From the NCBI RefSeq assembly GCF_013396335.1, contig NZ_JABWSY010000015.1, positions 108,830 to 172,829 of the forward strand: DNA of 64,000 nt. Direction: 5' to 3'. The stretch's first letter is position 1, and every line of letters starts with the position of its first letter. Made by a program: the position numbers and the translations under genes. Source of the DNA: Bacillus sp. EB106-08-02-XG196 (GTDB lineage: Bacteria > Bacillota > Bacilli > Bacillales > Cytobacillaceae). Shown here piece by piece: positions 59,504 through 64,000 of the stretch. The notes beneath the pieces are model-generated. The model saw nothing but the letters and a program-made list of their open reading frames with translations, did no database searches and was not told the DNA's origin.

Positions 59504-62281
59504 TTATGATTTTTCTTTAACAGATTCGAGCTCCTTCGTGAACAGCCAAACTTGCATTAACGAGAACAGCTGGTCTAAGTTCAATGGCTTACTGATATAA
59601 TCGGTAGCTCCTGCCTCCAGGCATTCTTCTCTGCTGTGCTTCATCGCCTTTGCTGTAAGGGCGATGATCGGAATCGTTTCAAATATGCTTATCTTACGAA
59701 TATGTTGAATTGCTTCAAACCCATCCATCTCTGGCATCATAATATCCATTAAAATCAGGTCGGTATTAGGATGGGCCTTTAAAACTTCCAACGCTTCCCT
59801 GCCATTTTCGGCAACCAAAATATCCATATCATGATTTTCAAGCGCAATCGTTAAGGCATATACATTTCGTATATCATCATCGACGATAAGAACTTTCTTA
59901 TTTTTCAGGACCGATTTCCCATGTGTGATCATTGGCTCTTTCTTTAGAACTTGATCATTCTTCGTATTCACTAAATAGTTTTCTTCCAAACTGACGGCAG
60001 CTTCCGTTTGTGCCGAAGATATTTTTCCTATTTTGCTATTCATTTGTGTGTTTGGCAAATATAGTGTAAATGTACTTCCATTCCTAATTTCACTTGAAAC
60101 TTCTATAAATCCGCCCAATAACTGAGCAAGTTCCCTGCAAATTGAAAGACCTAAACCTGTACCGCCATATTTTCTGCTTGTCGTCCCGTCTGCTTGTTTG
60201 AATGCATCAAAAATCGTCTCTTGTTTTTCTTTCTCAATTCCAATTCCCGTATCTATTACGGAAAAAGCAAACATTTGATCAAGTTGTTGTTCTTCCCCTC
60301 TATTACCGGTGATGTTTTTCATTACACTCCGAATTTGTAATGAGACACTGCCACTTTCCGTAAATTTAAACGCATTGGCTAGAAGATTTTTTAAGATTTG
60401 CTGCAGTCGTTGTTCATCCGTAAAGAACGTTACTGGCAATGCTTTGTCCAATACGATTGAAAAATGAACTTTCTTCTTATTGGCAATCGGTGAAAATTGA
60501 CGATAGATCATATCTCTCAACTGATTCAATTCTACCTCTTTTGATATCACGTCTAGTTTACCAGACTCTACTTTGGCCAAGTCTAATATATCATTGATTA
60601 AATTCAATAAATCATTACCGGAAGAGTAAATGGTTTTAATATATTCCTCCTGTTTATATGTCAGATTCCCTTCTCCATTTTCAGAAAGGATTTGTGCTAG
60701 AATGAGCAAACTATTCAAAGGCGTTCTTAGTTCATGGGACATATTTGCTAGAAACTCAGATTTATATTTAGAACTAACTAGCAGCTGCTGTGCTTTTTCT
60801 TCAAGCGCCGCACTGACCTCTTGTATTTCGAAGTTCTTTTGTTTAGACGCTTCATACTCTTCTTCTAGTTTTTCATTTGTCGTCCTTAACTCCTCTTGCT
60901 GCATTTGGAGTTCCTCTGATTGCGCTTGCAGTTCTTCTGTCAGGGCTTGGGATTCCTGCAATAATTGTTCTACCTTCATATGGTTGATAATACTATTAAT
61001 CTTAATACCTAAATTGTTATTCACTTTTTCAAGCAGCTTTATTTGAATAGGGTTTAACGACTCAAATGAGGCAAGCTCAATTACCGCAAGTACTTGATCT
61101 TCAAATAAAACTGGTAAAATCATAATCGTTTTAGGAGAAGCTTCTCCTAGACCTGAACCGATTTTCAGATAATCGTCGGGAACTTGGTTTAAATGGATAG
61201 GGCGCTTTGTAAGTGCGCATTGCCCAATTAATCCCTCTCCTAACCGAAATTGCTTTCGTTCTTGCTCGAAGGCTTTAGAGGCAAAGGAAGACATTCTTGT
61301 TAAATACTGATCACTTTTGTTTACTTCCTTTAAATAGAAGACACCATAGCTCGCTCCCACCATTGGTACTAGCTTTGTGATTAACATATGTGCTAGCATC
61401 TGCACATTTTCTACTTCCGGATACAATGTTGCAATTTCAGCAATTTTTGTATTCAGCCAGCTCGACTCTTTTGCTTCTTCTATTAATTGCTTCTCGATTC
61501 TGCTATGTTTCTCAAGTGCTTTGGCCATTTTATTAAAGGCGACAGCGATTTCACTCAGTTCCCCTCTTGAGGTAATGTCAATACGTGGCAATGTATCAAA
61601 ATCACTCGCTGCTGCCTGTTTCATTACGTCCGTTACCTTGTTAAGGTTGTTACTGGTGCTTTTTATGATCCATATAGCTAAACTTATACCGATGATTAAG
61701 CCGATCACGAGGTAAATGTAAATATTTTCAACTGCCCAATTATAGGTATCTTTGGAACGTACGAGTTCATTCTTCATCCCTTGTTCTTGTAAGCCATGAA
61801 GCAGTTCTGCCAATTGATCCATTCTTTGACTGATTAATTCAGATTCAGTCAAAAAAGTTGAAGTAGGTTTAGCGTCAGGATTGATTTTCCTATCCGTCAA
61901 CGCTAGCTGACCCATATTTCGGTGGTTTTCATGTAAGATTTTAAGTTTACCAAGGAGTTCCTGAGATTTCTCATGGGTGTCCTTTTTCTCTAGTGCGTCA
62001 ATTGCAACTTGTAAATTTGAATTCGAATTTTCCCATACATTCAACAAGTCTGAATTGACTTCCCCTCCACGATCCTTCAATATCGTATTCAATACGTTTG
62101 ATACGATTGAAGTTTCTTCTTTAATCGTGGAAGCAATTTCAATTCTCTCATTTAAATCAATAATCACAACGTTCATTTTAACTGTCGATTCTTCAAGCAT
62201 GTTCATTAACATAATAACGATAATCGTAATGAACAAAAGCAATGATCCTATGCTCGTATAAAGCTTCGTTCGAAATCTCAT
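59504..62281 (-). CDS. Membrane HAMP-GAF hybrid histidine kinase with receiver
   Basis: The 925-residue protein has TM1 (about 8-28), an extracellular helical sensor (about 30-185), TM2 (about 187-207), HAMP (about 208-260), GAF (about 285-435), a coiled coil rich in Gln/Glu (about 440-505), HisKA with His516 (MSHELRTPLNS), a HATPase (about 620-745) and a C-terminal receiver (about 795-915) with Asp846 (DLILMDIMMPEMDG). AGGAGG precedes the ATG. It is the first gene of the signalling operon with CheR, a second hybrid kinase and a binding-fold protein. The ligand is unknown. Confidence 0.88.
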   Translation of the reverse strand: MRFRTKLYTSIGSLLLFITIIVIMLMNMLEESTVKMNVVIIDLNERIEIASTIKEETSIVSNVLNTILKDRGGEVNSDLLNVWENSNSNLQVAIDALEKKDTHEKSQELLGKLKILHENHRNMGQLALTDRKINPDAKPTSTFLTESELISQRMDQLAELLHGLQEQGMKNELVRSKDTYNWAVENIYIYLVIGLIIGISLAIWIIKSTSNNLNKVTDVMKQAAASDFDTLPRIDITSRGELSEIAVAFNKMAKALEKHSRIEKQLIEEAKESSWLNTKIAEIATLYPEVENVQMLAHMLITKLVPMVGASYGVFYLKEVNKSDQYLTRMSSFASKAFEQERKQFRLGEGLIGQCALTKRPIHLNQVPDDYLKIGSGLGEASPKTIMILPVLFEDQVLAVIELASFESLNPIQIKLLEKVNNNLGIKINSIINHMKVEQLLQESQALTEELQAQSEELQMQQEELRTTNEKLEEEYEASKQKNFEIQEVSAALEEKAQQLLVSSKYKSEFLANMSHELRTPLNSLLILAQILSENGEGNLTYKQEEYIKTIYSSGNDLLNLINDILDLAKVESGKLDVISKEVELNQLRDMIYRQFSPIANKKKVHFSIVLDKALPVTFFTDEQRLQQILKNLLANAFKFTESGSVSLQIRSVMKNITGNRGEEQQLDQMFAFSVIDTGIGIEKEKQETIFDAFKQADGTTSRKYGGTGLGLSICRELAQLLGGFIEVSSEIRNGSTFTLYLPNTQMNSKIGKISSAQTEAAVSLEENYLVNTKNDQVLKKEPMITHGKSVLKNKKVLIVDDDIRNVYALTIALENHDMDILVAENGREALEVLKAHPNTDLILMDIMMPEMDGFEAIQHIRKISIFETIPIIALTAKAMKHSREECLEAGATDYISKPLNLDQLFSLMQVWLFTKELESVKEKS

Positions 62282-62406
62282 AACTCCTCCTAATTAACCA
62301 GTATTCAATGGATCATATTGATAGATTCCTAAATTAGATAAACTAGTGAAAATTTTCCCACTATTTATCATACTTTAAATTCCTTTCCGAAACAATGGAA
62401 ACAATA

Positions 62407-62433
62407 GGACCATGGGGACGGTTCTTTCGGTCC
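62407..62433 (+). repeat. GACC...GGTC dispersed repeat (one arm)
   Basis: GGACCATGGGGACGGTTCTT with TCGGTCC; the single-arm form, between the kinase and DegV genes. Confidence 0.8.
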
Positions 62434-62448
62434 AACCTTAGGAAAGCA

Positions 62449-62493
62449 ACAAGTGCCAGGTACCAACCAAAATACTGGATGATGCCTGGCACT
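62449..62493 (-). terminator. Hairpin with GTGCCAGG arms downstream of DegV gene
   Basis: AAGTGCCAGGTA and its near-complement GCCTGGCACTT are separated by 21 bases. The arms resemble the GTGTCAGGC palindrome at 42717. It is 43 bases beyond the DegV stop. Confidence 0.55.
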
Positions 62494-62536
62494 TTTGTTT
62501 ATATTATCAGCCATTCTTACCGGTTCTCGTCACTTC

Positions 62537-63388
62537 CTAAACCTCTATGCCTGAAATTCCAACACCGCCAGGTCCAGCATGAGTTGAAATCATTGCTCCT
62601 GCCTGAATCCATATTACATAATTGAAACCATTTTCATTTGCAATTTCACTCATCCGCTGCTTGATTCTTTCATCAAGGCCGATTGAGTATAGCAAGTAAA
62701 GCTGCCCTCTATCAATATCGTATTGATCAAAATAATCCCGCATGAGTTTTTCTGAAACTGCATCCATACTCCCGCGATATTTTTTTGTTGAAGTTAGATT
62801 TCCATCAATTAATTCAATTCGCGGCTTTATTTTCAACAGTGCCCCTCCGAGATAAGCTAGATTACTAACTCGTCCACCTGCTCTTAAAAAATCTAAGCTG
62901 CCGGGGACGAAAGCTAGTCTTGATTTAGGAACCACTGATTTGATCTGCTCTACTAAGTGTTCAGGGTCAATATTAGGGTCATTCTCCAATAAGGTAACAC
63001 CATACATCACAATTGCTGTTAATCCGCCTGTAACGTTCAAAGCATCAATGAGAAAAATATCATTCAAATCTTCCGTGGCAATGATTGCATTTTGGAAGGA
63101 AGAAGATGCCTTCGAAGTATAACCAATATGTACAATGATGCAATCAGGATTATCATTTTTGATCTTTGTAAAAAATTCTAGAAATTCATGGGAATTGGTG
63201 GATGTTGTCGAGGGTATTTTCTTTGTCTGTTCGTAATAGTCATAAATCTCCGTTACAGGTAACGAACCGTCTAGGTAATCCTTTCCATCCATGATTACGT
63301 GCATCGGGACCACTTGAACATTATGTTTTTCAGCTAATTCTTCTGGTAAGTCCGCACCACTCTCTGTCGTTAAAATAATTCTTCTCAT
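62537..63388 (-). CDS. DegV family fatty-acid-binding protein
   Basis: The 283-residue protein is of the DegV (FakB) family, which binds a fatty acid for phosphorylation by FakA. Typical segments are ILTTESGADLPEELAEKHNVQVVPMHV, TKKIPSTTSTNSHEFLEFF, LRAGGRVSNLAYLGGALLKIKP and GPGGVGISG at the end. The ATG at 63388 has GGGGG upstream; the open frame to 63436 lacks a ribosome binding site. No fakA gene is present nearby, as is usual for the several DegV paralogues in Bacillus. Confidence 0.88.
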   Translation of the reverse strand: MRRIILTTESGADLPEELAEKHNVQVVPMHVIMDGKDYLDGSLPVTEIYDYYEQTKKIPSTTSTNSHEFLEFFTKIKNDNPDCIIVHIGYTSKASSSFQNAIIATEDLNDIFLIDALNVTGGLTAIVMYGVTLLENDPNIDPEHLVEQIKSVVPKSRLAFVPGSLDFLRAGGRVSNLAYLGGALLKIKPRIELIDGNLTSTKKYRGSMDAVSEKLMRDYFDQYDIDRGQLYLLYSIGLDERIKQRMSEIANENGFNYVIWIQAGAMISTHAGPGGVGISGIEV

Positions 63389-63583
63389 CCATATCCCCCA
63401 CTCCAATATAAAAGCCATTACCAATTCATTCTGCATTTCTATTCTACTCTACTATACATGAAAAATGGCTGTATCTATCCTTAAAAAGAAAAATAAAAGT
63501 TAAAAGATTTACAGAACCTTAACATCAACAAAGCAGCCTCTTAACAATGATTTATTATTCTATTATTAGTGGGGATAGCATGT

Positions 63584-63616
63584 GTGGCTATCATGGTATT
63601 TGGCGTAGGTGGAGCC
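63584..63616 (+). repeat. Conserved 33-base segment in leader of small gene
   Basis: It matches 54201-54233 at 28 of 33 bases. Upstream, TTAACA-N17-TATTAG could be a promoter, placing the segment near the 5' end of the message for the 48-residue gene. Confidence 0.5.
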
Positions 63617-63671
63617 TTTACTTGCAGATTATTTTTACATATTCAAACGTTTATAAAAAGGAGTGTTCTAC

Positions 63672-63818
63672 TTGAAAAAACAATTAGTTCGGTACAAGGG
63701 TAAGAAATATTTTCTTCTCCACCATTACTCCTCAGATTATTGTGAAATCCAAGATCCTTATTCTCAATTTACCATTCTCCTAGTCCATTATTCCGAGCTT
63801 TCTATAATGAAAAATTAA
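63672..63818 (+). CDS. Small conserved-type hypothetical protein, 48 residues
   Basis: A TTG start at 63672 with AAAAAGGAG 8 bases upstream opens 48 codons (MKKQLVRYKGKKYFLLHHYS...). The sequence is basic at first and has a YKGKKYFLLH beta-strand pattern; it ends VHYSELSIMKN. It is followed by two hairpins, the second a good terminator, which supports it as a real small gene. I recall similar short Bacillus proteins but no known function. Confidence 0.55.
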   Translation: MKKQLVRYKGKKYFLLHHYSSDYCEIQDPYSQFTILLVHYSELSIMKN

Positions 63819-63838
63819 TTAGCTGCTGTTGATCATTT

Positions 63839-63859
63839 GAAGCGTTATTATAACGCTTC
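63839..63859 (+). terminator. Hairpin after small gene
   Basis: GAAGCGTTA and TAACGCTTC form a 9-bp stem with a 3-base loop. There is no direct U-run. Confidence 0.5.
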
Positions 63860-63864
63860 TCAGA

Positions 63865-63899
63865 TTGTCGAGAAAGGGTATCTTTCTCGGCAATTTTTT
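63865..63899 (+). terminator. Intrinsic terminator
   Basis: TTGTCGAGAAAG and CTTTCTCGGCAA form a stem with a single mismatch and are followed by six T residues. Confidence 0.85.
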
Positions 63900-63955
63900 A
63901 TTTTATCAGAGTCTAACCTACGATTTTCAAAAAATTCGTGCCTGCTCAATGGCCT

Positions 63956-64000
63956 GTTGATTTCCACTCCAGGTGCTTCGCTTTCCGCGGGCGTGCCGGG
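63956..64000 (+). repeat. Truncated dispersed repeat at window edge
   Basis: GTTGATTTCCACTCCAGGTG followed by CTTCGCTTTCCGCGGGCG and GTGCCGGG is a GC-rich repeat I recognise from many Bacillus chromosomes. It is cut off by the end of the window. Confidence 0.5.

Noticed and set aside
1..64000. CRISPR array, rRNA, tRNA or prophage
   Set aside because: No regularly spaced direct repeats, no cloverleaf-like sequences and no phage structural or integrase genes were recognised.

Overview
The window is a 64 kb piece of a low-GC Gram-positive chromosome, most like Bacillaceae (Bacillus/Neobacillus type). This is inferred from strong AGGAGG-type ribosome binding sites, frequent TTG/GTG starts, intrinsic terminators with U-runs, an MntR box, a preQ1-I riboswitch and Bacillus-type dispersed palindromic repeats. 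No rRNA, tRNA, CRISPR array, recognisable transposase or prophage was seen.

Layout. 0-2.9 kb: a manganese-type ABC importer (ATPase, permease, lipoprotein) behind an MntR-like box. 2.9-14 kb: single genes (MFS efflux pump, MBL-fold hydrolase divergent from an Lrp-type regulator, a HesB-like gene with an in-frame UGA and a SECIS-like hairpin, Zn alcohol dehydrogenase, secreted GH18 chitinase, secreted nuclease, membrane metalloprotease, an MFS protein with an extra C-terminal domain). 14-16.1 kb: acetyltransferase, a frameshifted effector-binding gene, and a decayed copy of an HTH gene.

16.8-39.1 kb: a large catabolic block lying between two direct copies (15.2 and 39.6 kb) of that HTH gene. 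It contains an MFS carrier, an ADP-forming acyl-CoA ligase, a crotonase, an unusual flavoprotein/iron-sulfur pair related to fumarate reductase but without its catalytic motifs, a five-gene Liv-type ABC importer, an AMP-forming acyl-CoA ligase, a PAS-containing sigma-54 activator, a degenerate second activator, an OsmC-like protein, and a second operon (crotonase, CoA-acylating semialdehyde dehydrogenase, 3-hydroxyacyl-CoA hydrolase, Fe-type alcohol dehydrogenase, acrylyl-CoA-reductase-like enzyme). Three -24/-12 promoters, each with TGAATT-type upstream repeats, tie these operons into one likely regulon. I infer uptake of a short or unsaturated carboxylate, CoA activation, and conversion through 3-hydroxyacyl-CoA and a semialdehyde to acyl-CoA. 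The actual substrate cannot be read from the sequence.

39.6-54.9 kb: intact HTH copy, DUF3291 protein, MprF-like and GtrA proteins, an AbgT/M20 peptidase/regulator set, an NCS1 permease, a DUF2089/SHOCT-like operon, two MFS carriers, a queuosine-precursor transporter under a preQ1-I riboswitch, and a GNAT enzyme. 55-64 kb: a MITE-like repeat, a signalling operon (HAMP-GAF hybrid kinase, CheR, REC-PAS-PAS kinase, sugar-binding-type lipoprotein or anchored sensor), a DegV protein and a 48-residue small gene.

The most unusual items are the candidate selenoprotein (5.8-6.1 kb), the sigma-54 catabolic regulon with its atypical redox pair, and a pair of small conserved leader-like sequences at 54.2 and 63.6 kb.
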